Shown here: in pieces, positions 50,261 to 58,403 of the stretch
Numbering within the stretch: the stretch's first letter is position 1
Layout: every line of letters starts with the position of its first letter
NCBI GenBank assembly: GCA_029237735.1
Contig: JAQZBU010000020.1
Location: 1 to 64,000 of the forward strand
Source of the DNA: Ramlibacter sp.
GTDB taxonomy: Bacteria > Pseudomonadota > Gammaproteobacteria > Burkholderiales > Burkholderiaceae_C
DNA: 64,000 bases
Direction of reading: 5' to 3'
The notes under the pieces: generated by a model
Database searches by the model: none
What the model was told of the DNA's origin: nothing
The model's input: the letters and a program-made list of their open reading frames with translations, nothing else
Position numbers and translations under genes: made by a program

Positions 50261-51207
50261 GCGACCCGGAACCCCTGGTTGCTCGCCGAGCTGTGCGGCG
50301 TGTTGGAGCCGCGCGCGGCCACCCGGTAGCGGTTGCAGTATGAGTCGTGGCACAGGAACGAGCCGCCCCGGCTGGAGCGTCGGCCGGTCGGCTCGGCGTG
50401 AAGTGGGTCGCTCGTACCCGTCACGCGGTGGTAGTCGGGCGTGAACCAGTCTTCGCACCACTCCCACACGTTGCCGGCTACGTTGTAGAGGCCGTAGCCG
50501 TTGGGTGCATGCGTGGCTGTACCGACGACCCCCGGCTGCCAGCCCGGCGCGGGTTCGTTGGGGAACATGCCACGCCAGATGTTGCACAGCGGCTCGGCGG
50601 GCATCGCATTGCCCCAGGTGTAGCGCTTGCCTTCGAGGCCGCCGCGCGCCGCGTACTCCCACTGCGCCTCGGTCGGCAGGCTCGCGCCGGCCCAGCGACA
50701 GTAGGCCTGCGCATCGTCCCAGGACACATGCACTACCGGGTGATCCATGCGATCGCGCACATCCGAGCCTGGCCCTTCCGGGCGCTGCCAGCATGCGTCG
50801 CGCACTTCCAGCCACCAGGGCAGGCCACTGGGGTGTTGTCGGATCGTGCTGCGCAGCTCGCGCGGCACCTGCAGGTAGAACACGAAGGACGAGCCCGCCT
50901 CCTCGGCCTGCGTGATGTAGCCGGTGGCGCGGACGAAGTCGGTGAACTGCGCGTTGGTCACCGTGGTGGGGGCGATGCGGAAGGGGCTGAGGCGCACGCG
51001 CCGTGCGGGGCCCTCGCCGTCGGCGGGGAAGCCTTCGAGTGAATCGGTGCCCATGAGGAACTCACCGCCGGGGAGGGAGATGAAGTCGGGGGAGGCAGGC
51101 GTGGATTGCGGGTCAAGCCCGCAATGACTGACTGTTGTCATGCCGGACTCGATCCGGCATCCACTGTCTTGCGCACGCGACGGCGTGCAGCAGGGCTTGC
51201 CGTTCAC
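50221..51207 (-). CDS. Formylglycine-generating enzyme (FGE, SUMF1-type)
   Basis: A 328-residue protein that oxidises the sulfatase active-site Cys to C-alpha-formylglycine. The two catalytic Cys of true FGEs are present in RGGSFLCHDSYCNRYRVAAR (Cys286, Cys291), and the fold blocks FISLPGGEFLMGTDS (42-56), HPVVHVSWDDAQAYCRWAGASLPTEAQWEYAARGG and NVWEWCEDWF are standard. The start is a GTG at 51207 overlapping the sulfatase stop (GTGA), so the genes are coupled. A double palindrome of the REP type is read in frame at about residues 15-36 (bases 51101-51164). A shorter start, ATG 51141, lies inside it. No signal peptide, so cytosolic. Confidence 0.93.
   Translation of the reverse strand: MNGKPCCTPSRAQDSGCRIESGMTTVSHCGLDPQSTPASPDFISLPGGEFLMGTDSLEGFPADGEGPARRVRLSPFRIAPTTVTNAQFTDFVRATGYITQAEEAGSSFVFYLQVPRELRSTIRQHPSGLPWWLEVRDACWQRPEGPGSDVRDRMDHPVVHVSWDDAQAYCRWAGASLPTEAQWEYAARGGLEGKRYTWGNAMPAEPLCNIWRGMFPNEPAPGWQPGVVGTATHAPNGYGLYNVAGNVWEWCEDWFTPDYHRVTGTSDPLHAEPTGRRSSRGGSFLCHDSYCNRYRVAARGSNTPHSSASNQGFRVAQSPDSAFSSSMR
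51101..51164. repeat. REP-like double palindrome inside the FGE gene
   Basis: Two stem-loops in tandem: ATTGCGGG (51105-51112) with CCCGCAAT (51118-51125), and ATGCCGGA (51140-51147) with TCCGGCAT (51153-51160). The outer ends, GTGGAT (51101-51106) and ATCCAC (51159-51164), also pair, so the element is an inverted doublet. On the minus strand it is read in frame as part of the FGE (residues about 15-36, including GCRIESGMTTVSHCGLDPQS). A diverged copy sits at 25833-25853. Confidence 0.75.
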
Positions 51208-52844
51208 GGCAGGTACGGCGCCTTGAAGTCGTCACGCTCCCAGAATGCCGTTCCCACGTTCTGGTCGCGCAGCAACTGGTCGACGCGCTCGCGCGGGATC
51301 ACGCCGCAGCGCCGGGCCCAGGCCTCGTACTGCGCCGCCATGTCTTTCACGCGGTCGGGGTGCTTCGCGGCCACGTCATTCAGCTCCGTGCGGTCCTGCT
51401 CCATGTCGTACAGCTCCCATGGGTCCGGGTACTTGCGCACCAGCTTCCATTGGCCGATGCGCACTGCCGCGTTGCCCTCGTGCTCCCAGAACATCGGGGG
51501 GCGCTCACCATCCTGGCCATGCAGCGCGGGCAGCAGGCTGTGGCCTTCGAGCGGTTCTACCTGCCTGCCCTTCCAGCTCGCGGGATATTGCGCGCCCGTG
51601 GCTTCCACTATCGTCGCCATGATGTCCGGCAGGTAGCCGGGCGTGTGGCGCACGGCGTTCCGCTCCTTGATGCCCGCGGGCCAATGCACGATCAGCGGCG
51701 TGGAGATCCCGCCCTCGTGAATCCAGTGCTTGTACAGGCGGAAGGGCGAGTTCGAGAGGTTCGCCCACGCCCGCCCATAGCTCTGGTAGGTGTTCTCCGG
51801 GCCGGGCATCACGCCCGGGTCGTTGCCAAAGTGCACCGGCTCTCCTGTGCGCGTGTGCTCTTTGGCGATCATCAACTTGTTCACCAGCTCGTCGACGGTC
51901 AGGTCATCGGGGATGTCCTCCGCACAGGCGCCGTTATCCGAAAGGAAGATCACGAGCGTGTTGTCCAGCTCGCCCTCTTCTTCCAGCGTGCGCAGGATGC
52001 GGCCAATGCCCTGGTCCATGCGGTCGATCTGCGCGGCGTACACCTCCATGCAGCGCAGCAGCCATTCCTTGTGCTTGGCCTGCGTCCAGGCGGGCTGCGT
52101 TGGGTCGCGGTCGGAGAGCGGCCAGGATTTGTCGAGGATGCCGGAGTCCACCAGGCGTTGCAGCCGCTCTTCGCGCAGCTTGTCCCAGCCCTTGTCGAAG
52201 CGGCCCTTGTACTTGCCGATGTCGTCGTCGTGCGCGTGCAAGGGCCAGTGCGGCGCGGTGTAGGCCACGTACTGGAAGAAGGGCTTGCCCCCGTGTTCGC
52301 GTCCATGCTTCTTGATGAACTTCACCGCGTTGTCGCTGATCGCGTCGGTGTAGAAGAAGCCCGGGGCCTTGGCCTCTTGCTCGATGTTCTCGTTGCCGCG
52401 CGTGAGCGTGTTCGGGTCGTAGAAACTGCCGGCGCCGATGATGGTGCCGTAGAACGCGTCGAAGCCCCGCTGCAGCGGCCAGCTGTCCGTGGGCTGCGTC
52501 AGGTTACCGGCCACATGCCACTTGCCGCTCAGGTAGCTTCGGTAGCCCTTGCCCTTGAGCACCTCGGCGATGGTGACGCAGCGGTCGTTCAGGTTGCCCG
52601 CGTAGCCCTCCGGGCCCATGTTGTACGTCAGCACGCCGATGCCGGTCTGGTGCGGGTGCAGGCCCGTGAGCAGTGAGGCACGCGACGGACTGCAGCGCGC
52701 CGTGTTGTAGAACTGCGAGAAGCGCACGCCGCCAGCGGCCAGCCGGTCGAGGTTGGGCGTTTCCACTTCGCCGCCGTAGCAGCCGATGTCGGAGAAGCCC
52801 ATGTCGTCGTTCAGGATCAGGACGATGTTGGGTTGCTTGGCCAT
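51204..52844 (-). CDS. Cytosolic type I sulfatase (arylsulfatase family)
   Basis: A 546-residue sulfatase. It starts MAKQPNIVLILNDDMGFSDIG with the metal-binding Asp residues and has the modification motif CSPSR at 51-55, where Cys51 becomes formylglycine; further blocks are GKWHVAG, YTAPHWPLHAHDDD and IFLSDNGACAED, and the C-terminal domain runs to 546. There is no signal peptide, so it acts in the cytosol on an imported sulfate ester. A ribosome site, AAAGGAAG, precedes the ATG. The FGE gene overlaps its stop, and the ABC importer genes precede it (12 bases after the ATPase stop), placing it in a six-gene operon. Confidence 0.93.
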   Translation of the reverse strand: MAKQPNIVLILNDDMGFSDIGCYGGEVETPNLDRLAAGGVRFSQFYNTARCSPSRASLLTGLHPHQTGIGVLTYNMGPEGYAGNLNDRCVTIAEVLKGKGYRSYLSGKWHVAGNLTQPTDSWPLQRGFDAFYGTIIGAGSFYDPNTLTRGNENIEQEAKAPGFFYTDAISDNAVKFIKKHGREHGGKPFFQYVAYTAPHWPLHAHDDDIGKYKGRFDKGWDKLREERLQRLVDSGILDKSWPLSDRDPTQPAWTQAKHKEWLLRCMEVYAAQIDRMDQGIGRILRTLEEEGELDNTLVIFLSDNGACAEDIPDDLTVDELVNKLMIAKEHTRTGEPVHFGNDPGVMPGPENTYQSYGRAWANLSNSPFRLYKHWIHEGGISTPLIVHWPAGIKERNAVRHTPGYLPDIMATIVEATGAQYPASWKGRQVEPLEGHSLLPALHGQDGERPPMFWEHEGNAAVRIGQWKLVRKYPDPWELYDMEQDRTELNDVAAKHPDRVKDMAAQYEAWARRCGVIPRERVDQLLRDQNVGTAFWERDDFKAPYLP

Positions 52845-52856
52845 GGGTACTTCCTT

Positions 52857-53945
52857 TCAGATGCGGTTGCCGGTCGCCCGGTCGAACATGTGCGCGGCAG
52901 CGGGATCGAACGAGAGCCGCACGCCCTCGCCCTCCCGCACGGCCGGGAGTTCGCCGGCGCGCAACTTCACGCGCTGGCCGGCGGCCTCGAGGTTCACGAT
53001 GCTGCTGTCGCCGAAGTCTTCGACGAATTCCACGCGTGCGGGGATACCGGTGGTGCCGAGGCGCAGGTCGCCGGGGCGGATGCCCAGGGTGACTTCGCGG
53101 GGTACTCTCTCCGGCTGCGTGCCCCCACCCCCGCCCTCCCCCGGAAGGGGAGGGCGTAAAGATATGACCGAATCGCCGATGCGGAGGTGGCCGTCCTGGA
53201 GCACAGCGGGCAGCAGGTTCATCGGCGGCGTGCCGATGAAGGCCGCGACCGTCGTCGTCGCGGGTTTGCGAAAGATCTCATGCGGCGTACCCACCTGCAC
53301 GATGCGGCCTTCCATGAACACTGCCATGCGGTCGGCGATGGTCATGGCCTCTTCCTGGTCGTGCGTCACGTACACGGCAGTGACACCGAGCGAACGCTGC
53401 AACTTGCGCAGCTCGCCCCTCGTCTCAAGCCGCAGCTTCGCGTCGAGGTTGGAGAGCGGCTCGTCCAGCAGAAAAAGGCGCGGTTGCCGCACGATGGCGC
53501 GCGCCAACGCGCAGCGCTGCTGCTGCCCGCCGGAGAGCTGGCCTGGCTTGCGATCCAGCAGGTGAGAGATCGCGACCTTCGCGGCCGCGTCCTGCACCGC
53601 CTTGGCGATCTGCGACGGCGCCGTGCCGATCATCTTCAGTGGAAAGCCGATGTTCTGCCCCACGCTCATATGCGGATACAGCGCGTAACTTTGAAACACC
53701 ATCGCGACATCGCGCGAGCCCGGCTCGGTAGCAGTCACGTCGGCACCGTCGATCAACACGCGGCCCGCATCGACCGACTCCAACCCCGCGAGGATGCGCA
53801 GCGTGGTGGTCTTGCCCGAGCCTGACGGCCCAAGCAGGGCGAAGAACTCGCCGGGCTGGATGTCCAGGTCGATGCCGTGCAGCGCGGTGAATGTGCCGTG
53901 GCGCTTGACGATGCCTTCGAGGCGCACGCTGGCGGATTGCGTCAT
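52857..53945 (-). CDS. ABC transporter ATP-binding protein (MalK/UgpC-type)
   Basis: A 362-residue ATPase of a carbohydrate importer. Walker A GPSGSGKTT, Q-loop MVFQSYALYP, signature LSGGQQQR, Walker B LFLLDEP and switch VTHDQEEA are all present, followed by the C-terminal OB (TOBE) domain. In the latter, about residues 269-278 (RPPLPGEGGG) come from a palindromic repeat at 53132-53156 inserted without breaking the frame. The ATG at 53945 overlaps the permease stop by four bases. Confidence 0.93.
   Translation of the reverse strand: MTQSASVRLEGIVKRHGTFTALHGIDLDIQPGEFFALLGPSGSGKTTTLRILAGLESVDAGRVLIDGADVTATEPGSRDVAMVFQSYALYPHMSVGQNIGFPLKMIGTAPSQIAKAVQDAAAKVAISHLLDRKPGQLSGGQQQRCALARAIVRQPRLFLLDEPLSNLDAKLRLETRGELRKLQRSLGVTAVYVTHDQEEAMTIADRMAVFMEGRIVQVGTPHEIFRKPATTTVAAFIGTPPMNLLPAVLQDGHLRIGDSVISLRPPLPGEGGGGGTQPERVPREVTLGIRPGDLRLGTTGIPARVEFVEDFGDSSIVNLEAAGQRVKLRAGELPAVREGEGVRLSFDPAAAHMFDRATGNRI
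53132..53156. repeat. GC-rich palindromic repeat inside the ATP-binding gene
   Basis: CGCCCTCCCC (53132-53141), a five-base CGGAA loop, and GGGGAGGGCG (53147-53156): a perfect ten-base stem with a C-rich flank (GCCCCCACCCC before). Sequences of this kind are dispersed in many proteobacterial genomes. Here it lies in the reading frame of the ABC ATPase, in the loop before the last OB strands. Confidence 0.65.
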
Positions 53946-54784
53946 CGGCGCCCTCCCCCCTTGACGGCCCCGACAGTGAGCCCCTTGACGATGTGGCGCT
54001 GGGCCGCCAGCCCGATCACGATGACGGGAGCCATGGCAAGCATGGCGCCGGCCGCAAGCCGCGCCCATTGGGTCTGCTCGACAGAAATGAAATTGAACAT
54101 GGCGACGGTGACCGGCCTCACGTTGTTGCCGCCGAGCACGACGGCGAAGAGAAACTCGTTCCACGCGTTGAGGAACACGAACACCGTGGTGACGGCGATG
54201 CCGCCCTTCACCTGCGGCAACACCACGTACCAGAGAGTGCGGATGCGCCCCGCCCTGTCGAGCAACGCAGCTTCTTCCATCTCGTACGGGATGTCCTCGA
54301 AGTACGACACCATCAGCCATACGGCGAAGGGCAGCGAGAACGTGAGGTAGATGGCAGTGAGGCCGCTGTAGCTGTCCAGCAGGCCCACCTTCTGCAGCAC
54401 CAGGTAGTACGGGATGATCAGGCCCACCGGCGGCAGCATCTGCGTGGCCAGCACGTAGAACCCGGTGGACTTCTTGCCCGGGAAGCGCAGCCGCGCCAGC
54501 GCGTAGGCCGCTGGCACTGCGAACAGCATGGTGAGCAAAGTGGACGCGCTCGACACCACGATGCTCGACCACAAGTTGGGCAGGATCGACGAGGTGCCGA
54601 AGAGCACCTCGCGGTAGTTGGCCAGCGTCGGCTCGAATATGAACGTCGGCGGATAGGCCAGCACATCGCGCTCTGTCTTGAACGAGGTGAGCAGGCCCCA
54701 CAGCACCGGGAACACCCACACCGACACGAGCAGCCCCGCCGCCAGCCAGAGCAGCAACTTGCGCAACGGATTGCGCTGGCTCAT
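53942..54784 (-). CDS. Carbohydrate ABC transporter permease (MalG-type)
   Basis: A 280-residue inner-membrane protein with six hydrophobic segments. The coupling helix carries the EAA motif YEMEEAALLDRAGRIRTLWYVVLPQVKGG (168-196). The N terminus LLLWLAAGLLVSVWVFPVLWGLLTSFK is the usual MalG/UgpE start. ATG at 54784 overlaps the stop of the other permease by four bases, and the stop overlaps the ATPase start, so all three are translated in a chain. Confidence 0.93.
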   Translation of the reverse strand: MSQRNPLRKLLLWLAAGLLVSVWVFPVLWGLLTSFKTERDVLAYPPTFIFEPTLANYREVLFGTSSILPNLWSSIVVSSASTLLTMLFAVPAAYALARLRFPGKKSTGFYVLATQMLPPVGLIIPYYLVLQKVGLLDSYSGLTAIYLTFSLPFAVWLMVSYFEDIPYEMEEAALLDRAGRIRTLWYVVLPQVKGGIAVTTVFVFLNAWNEFLFAVVLGGNNVRPVTVAMFNFISVEQTQWARLAAGAMLAMAPVIVIGLAAQRHIVKGLTVGAVKGGGRR

Positions 54785-55686
54785 GCCTTCCTCCGCAGCC
54801 GGAACATGAAGAACGACACCAACATCGTGATGGCCAGCAGCACCATCGCGAGCGATGCGCCGTAGCCCAGGTTCAGCTCCGTGAAAGAGGTGCGGTAGGC
54901 GTACAGGTTCAGGATTTCCGTGGCCGAGCCCGGGCCACCGCCCGTGGCGGCGAAGATCGCCGCGAAGGCCGACAGCGCCGTCATCATCCGCATGATCACC
55001 ACCATCATGATCGCCGGGCGTATCAACGGCAGCGTGATGTACACGAAGCGCTGCCAGGCGCTGGCGCGGTCGAGCCGCGCGGCCTCATAGACATCGGGCG
55101 GCAACGTGGAGAGCGTCGCCAGCAGCACCAGGAAGGCGAAGGGCGTCCATTGCCAGGTGTGCATCGCGATGACGGAGATCAGCGCCAACTGCGGATCGCC
55201 CAGCCAGTTGTGACTGCCCAGCCCGAGCCCGCGCGTCGCCACATCAACCAGGCCCACGTCCGGCGACAACACCAGCGTGCGCCAGAACAAGCCCACCACC
55301 ACCGGCGCCAGCACGATCGGCAGGATCGCGCCCACCCGCAGCAGTGCCTGCCCGCGCGGAATCTGCAGCACCAGCAGCGCGAGCGAGAGGCCGATCACGA
55401 CCTGCAGCACCACAGTGGTCGCCGTGTACACGCCGGTGAGCCAGAGCGAATTCCAGAACCGCGGATCGTCGACCATCTTGCCGAAGTTGGTCGCACCGAC
55501 GAAGCCCGAGAGCCAGGGCATGCTCAGGTCGATGCGGTTCATGCTCGTCCACGCCAGGTAGACAAGCGGTACCGTGGTGGTGATCAGCAGCACGGCCAGC
55601 GCGGGCGCGAGCAGCGCCAGCGCGAAGCGCCGCTCCTGGCGCGCCAGGCTGTCACCCGGGCGCCCTGGCGTCACTGCCGCGTGCAC
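54781..55686 (-). CDS. Carbohydrate ABC transporter permease (MalF/UgpA-type)
   Basis: A 301-residue inner-membrane permease. After a short polar N terminus, the segment RRFALALLAPALAVLLITTTVPLVYLAWTSM is the first helix, and YEAARLDRASAWQRFVYITLPLIRPAI is the EAA coupling loop. The start is a GTG at 55686, four bases after the binding-protein stop, with AAAAG upstream. It pairs with the MalG-type permease to form the membrane channel. Confidence 0.93.
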   Translation of the reverse strand: MHAAVTPGRPGDSLARQERRFALALLAPALAVLLITTTVPLVYLAWTSMNRIDLSMPWLSGFVGATNFGKMVDDPRFWNSLWLTGVYTATTVVLQVVIGLSLALLVLQIPRGQALLRVGAILPIVLAPVVVGLFWRTLVLSPDVGLVDVATRGLGLGSHNWLGDPQLALISVIAMHTWQWTPFAFLVLLATLSTLPPDVYEAARLDRASAWQRFVYITLPLIRPAIMMVVIMRMMTALSAFAAIFAATGGGPGSATEILNLYAYRTSFTELNLGYGASLAMVLLAITMLVSFFMFRLRRKA

Positions 55687-55690
55687 CTTT

Positions 55691-57100
55691 TCAGGCCTTC
55701 AGGATTTGCTGGATGCGCGCCTGTGCCTCGTCCAGCGCTTCTTTTGGCTTCTTCTGCCCCACCAGCGCCGACTGGATGGCCGTGGCCATGGTCTCACCGA
55801 TGGCGGGCCACTGCGGCACGCGCGGGCGCCATTCGACGTCAGTGTCCTGCTCCAGCGATTCGAGCGCGGCGGCAATGAAGTTCGGCCCCGCGGCACCGAC
55901 GGCCTGCGAGAACTCGGCCGATTTCCATGCCGACAGCCGGTTGAGGCCCGAGCGCTTGGCCGGGCCGGCGAACTTCCATGACGTGCGGGCCTGCGTCTCG
56001 GCCGAGGTGGCCCACTGGATGAAGAGCCAAGTGGCCTTCTTTTGCTTTTCTGTAAGAGCCGCGTTGATGGGGAAGCCCCAGTTCCAGATCGAGGTTACGC
56101 GCTTGCCGTTGGGCCCGCGCGGCCAGCGCGCGAAGCCCACCTTGCCGATCACCTTGGACTTCTCGGGGTTCATCAGCACCGCCGCCGAAGAATGCGCGTC
56201 GATGTACGTCGCCACCGTTCCCTGCGAGAACGCGTCGGCGATGTCCGGCCAGTTCCAGTTGCGCACCGCCGGCGGCGCATAGGCCGAGAGCGCGTTCACG
56301 TACCAGTTAAGCGCGTTCACTGCTTCGGGCGAATTGACGACGATGTCCTTGCCCTTGAACCACTCGCCGCCGAAGCCGCGGAAAATCGAAGGGTAGATGT
56401 ACATGTTCTGCCCCGCGCCCGAGAAGCCGCGCAGAGCCAGCCCATACACGCGGTTGGCGGGGTCGTGCAGCGCCTTCGCGTTGGAGAGCAACTGGTCGTA
56501 CGTGTTGGCCGGGTGCAGGCCCTTGGCGTCGTACAAGTCCTTGCGATAGACCTGCACCGTCACCTCGCCGTCGTAGGGGATGCCGTAGGGCTTGCCGTCC
56601 ACCGAATCGGCGTCACGCCAGGCCTTCAGGATGTCGTTGTAGTTGTACCAGGCGGCATCGGTCAGCGTGGCGTCGTTCAGGTACTTGTCCAGCGGCTCGA
56701 CCCACTTGTTGGCGACGTACAGCGGGTAGTACATGGGGTCGGCCGCATGCGTGGCGTACGTCGTGGTCCTGGACGACAAGTCCAGCATCGCCTTCTGGCG
56801 GATCTGTCCGGGCGGCACCTTCTCGGCGCGCACCTTCACGCCGGTGAGCGCCTCGAACTGCGGTAACAGCCCCAGCAAGTTGTCGAAGTAACTGGCGGGG
56901 ATGACGGCCACCGAAATCGACTCACCCTCCACCTGCTTCCAGTTGACCTTGGCGCTGCGGTAGGGTGCCAGATCGTCGACCTGCGCAAAGGCGCTGGTCA
57001 CCCATTGGGGAGTGGCCGCTAGCACGCCCACAGAAGCTGCCTGCTGGATGGCGCGGCGGCGGTCGGGCTGTTGTGGATTGCGCTGGGTACGGTCGGTCAT
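55691..57100 (-). CDS. ABC transporter solute-binding protein, family 1
   Basis: A 469-residue periplasmic binding protein and first gene of the importer operon. The N terminus DRRRAIQQAASVG then AATPQWVTSAFAQ looks like a Tat signal, suggesting export of a folded protein. Family 1 blocks include ISVAVIPASYFDNLLGLLPQFEALTGVKV, ATHAADPMYYPLYVANKWVEPLDKYL, YGIPYDGEVTVQVYRKDLYD and NWGFPINAALTEKQKKATWLFIQWA. The ligand should be a sulfated compound because of the downstream sulfatase, but this is inference. The divergent LacI gene is 151 bases away. Confidence 0.93.
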   Translation of the reverse strand: MTDRTQRNPQQPDRRRAIQQAASVGVLAATPQWVTSAFAQVDDLAPYRSAKVNWKQVEGESISVAVIPASYFDNLLGLLPQFEALTGVKVRAEKVPPGQIRQKAMLDLSSRTTTYATHAADPMYYPLYVANKWVEPLDKYLNDATLTDAAWYNYNDILKAWRDADSVDGKPYGIPYDGEVTVQVYRKDLYDAKGLHPANTYDQLLSNAKALHDPANRVYGLALRGFSGAGQNMYIYPSIFRGFGGEWFKGKDIVVNSPEAVNALNWYVNALSAYAPPAVRNWNWPDIADAFSQGTVATYIDAHSSAAVLMNPEKSKVIGKVGFARWPRGPNGKRVTSIWNWGFPINAALTEKQKKATWLFIQWATSAETQARTSWKFAGPAKRSGLNRLSAWKSAEFSQAVGAAGPNFIAAALESLEQDTDVEWRPRVPQWPAIGETMATAIQSALVGQKKPKEALDEAQARIQQILKA

Positions 57101-57120
57101 CGGTGTCTCCTGTTGGGCTG

Positions 57121-57138
57121 GATGTATTCGATTACATC
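57121..57138. promoter_or_regulatory. LacI-type operator-like dyad, GATGTATTCGATTACATC
   Basis: An 18-base inverted repeat with one unpaired position (T:T), with a central CG as in LacI-family operators. It lies 20 bases before the ATG of the solute-binding protein gene, in its leader or promoter, and would suit repression of the importer operon. Confidence 0.5.
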
Positions 57139-57214
57139 GGCGATTGTGCTTTGACGTTGGTCATGACTGCACCCCGAAACTCTAGGGGAATTCCCTCTAA
57201 CTCCGCAAATAAAA

Positions 57215-57228
57215 TGAAAACGTTTGCA
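57215..57228. promoter_or_regulatory. LacI-type operator, TGAAAACGTTTGCA
   Basis: Close to the LacI/PurR-type consensus TGNAAACGTTTNCA with an AAACGTTT core and a central CG; only one outer pair is off. It is 23 bases before the LacI ATG and 115 bases before the importer start, between the divergent genes. A GCATATGC palindrome overlaps its right end (57226-57233). Confidence 0.6.
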
Positions 57229-57251
57229 TATGCGAATAAGCTCAGCCCGAC

Positions 57252-58274
57252 ATGGACACGCGCACCACCCGCAGCCGCACCGCAAAAGACGTGGCCCTGC
57301 TCGCGGGCGTATCCACCGCCACCGTCTCGCGCGCGCTGAATGCTCCCGAAGCGGTTGACGCGCATACGCTCAAGCGCGTGCGCGACGCGATCAAGAAGCT
57401 GCGCTACGTGCCGCACGGTGGCGCCCGCTCGCTGCGCAGCCAGCGCAGCCGCATGGTCGGCGCCATCGTCCCCTCTTTCGACTACGCGCTGTACGCGCGC
57501 ACCACCAGCGCGCTGCAGCAGCGCCTGGGCGAGCATGGCTACTCCGTGGTGCTGGCCGAGCACCACTACAACCTGCAGCAGGAACTGCAGGTAACGCGCC
57601 AGCTGATCGAGCATGCCGTCGACGCTTTCATGTTCGTCGGCCTCGACCACGACCCGCGCCTTTTTGCGCTGCTGGAAGACTACGGCCGCCCTTTCGTGTT
57701 GACCTGGGGCGTGGACAGCGCCCACCACCACCCTTGCGTCGGCTTCGACAATCGTGCCGCCGGCCACGCCATCGCCAGCCATGTGCTGGGGCTGGGCCAC
57801 CGCCGCATCGCCATCCTGAGCGCGCCGCTTGAGGGCAACGACCGCGGCCGCGAGCGCGTGGCGGGTTTCCGCGCGGCCATCGCCGGGGCCGGCGCGAAGG
57901 AGCCGCATGTGGAGTACGTGCAGCGCATCGCACTCGGCGCAGCCGAGGAGGCGATGCACAAAATCCTGAAACGCAAGCAGCGTCCCACCGCCGTGCTGGC
58001 CACCAACGACGTGATGGCCGTCGGCGCGATGCTGGCGTGCCGCAGTGCAGGCGTGCGCATCCCGGAAGACATCTCCATCACCGGCATCGACAACACCGAC
58101 CTCGGCGCGACCCAGGTGCCGGGGTTGACTTCGGTGCGCACGCCCATCGTAGAGATCGGCACCGCCGCGGCGGAACAGCTGATCGCGCGGCTGGAGGGGA
58201 AAGACTTTGCGGCGAATCAGGTGATGGGTTTCGAGGTGGTCGTGAGGGGAAGTACAGCGAGCCCGAGAGGGTGA
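57252..58274 (+). CDS. LacI family transcriptional regulator
   Basis: A 340-residue repressor. The HTH is at 11-56 (AKDVALLAGVSTATVSRALNAPEAV, with hinge KKLRYVPHGGARSLRS). The effector-binding part (60-340) has the periplasmic-binding fold: MVGAIVPSFDYALYARTTSALQQRLGEHGYSVVL, FVLTWGVDS, GFDNRAAGHAIASHVLGLGHRRIAILS, and ATNDVMAVGAMLACRSAGVRIPEDISITGIDNTDLG. It is divergent from the importer-sulfatase operon, which it most likely represses until its ligand, probably the imported solute or its desulfated product, binds. Confidence 0.94.
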   Translation: MDTRTTRSRTAKDVALLAGVSTATVSRALNAPEAVDAHTLKRVRDAIKKLRYVPHGGARSLRSQRSRMVGAIVPSFDYALYARTTSALQQRLGEHGYSVVLAEHHYNLQQELQVTRQLIEHAVDAFMFVGLDHDPRLFALLEDYGRPFVLTWGVDSAHHHPCVGFDNRAAGHAIASHVLGLGHRRIAILSAPLEGNDRGRERVAGFRAAIAGAGAKEPHVEYVQRIALGAAEEAMHKILKRKQRPTAVLATNDVMAVGAMLACRSAGVRIPEDISITGIDNTDLGATQVPGLTSVRTPIVEIGTAAAEQLIARLEGKDFAANQVMGFEVVVRGSTASPRG

Positions 58275-58295
58275 GTCGTTCAGCGCGGCCGTAGC

Positions 58296-58328
58296 GCTCG
58301 ACAGGGGTGATTTACACGCCTGTCGAGC
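58296..58328. terminator. Strong stem-loop after the LacI gene
   Basis: GCTCGACAGG (58296-58305) and CCTGTCGAGC (58319-58328) form a perfect ten-base stem; the loop GGTGATTTACACG can extend by three more pairs (GTG/CAC) after a mismatch. It sits 22 bases after the LacI stop and well before the NTF2-like gene. No T-run follows, so a Rho-independent terminator is uncertain; mRNA protection or an operator is possible. Confidence 0.4.
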
Positions 58329-58403
58329 ACGCACAGGGTTGAACTCCGTCCTGCCAAATCGCATACTGCCTGACTCTTCAACCGCACTTTGGAGGACCAT
58401 CAC

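Noticed and set aside
57186-57195. Palindrome GGGAATTCCC between the LacI and importer genes
   Set aside because: Only ten bases, no central CG spacing of LacI operators; chance level in this region is not negligible.
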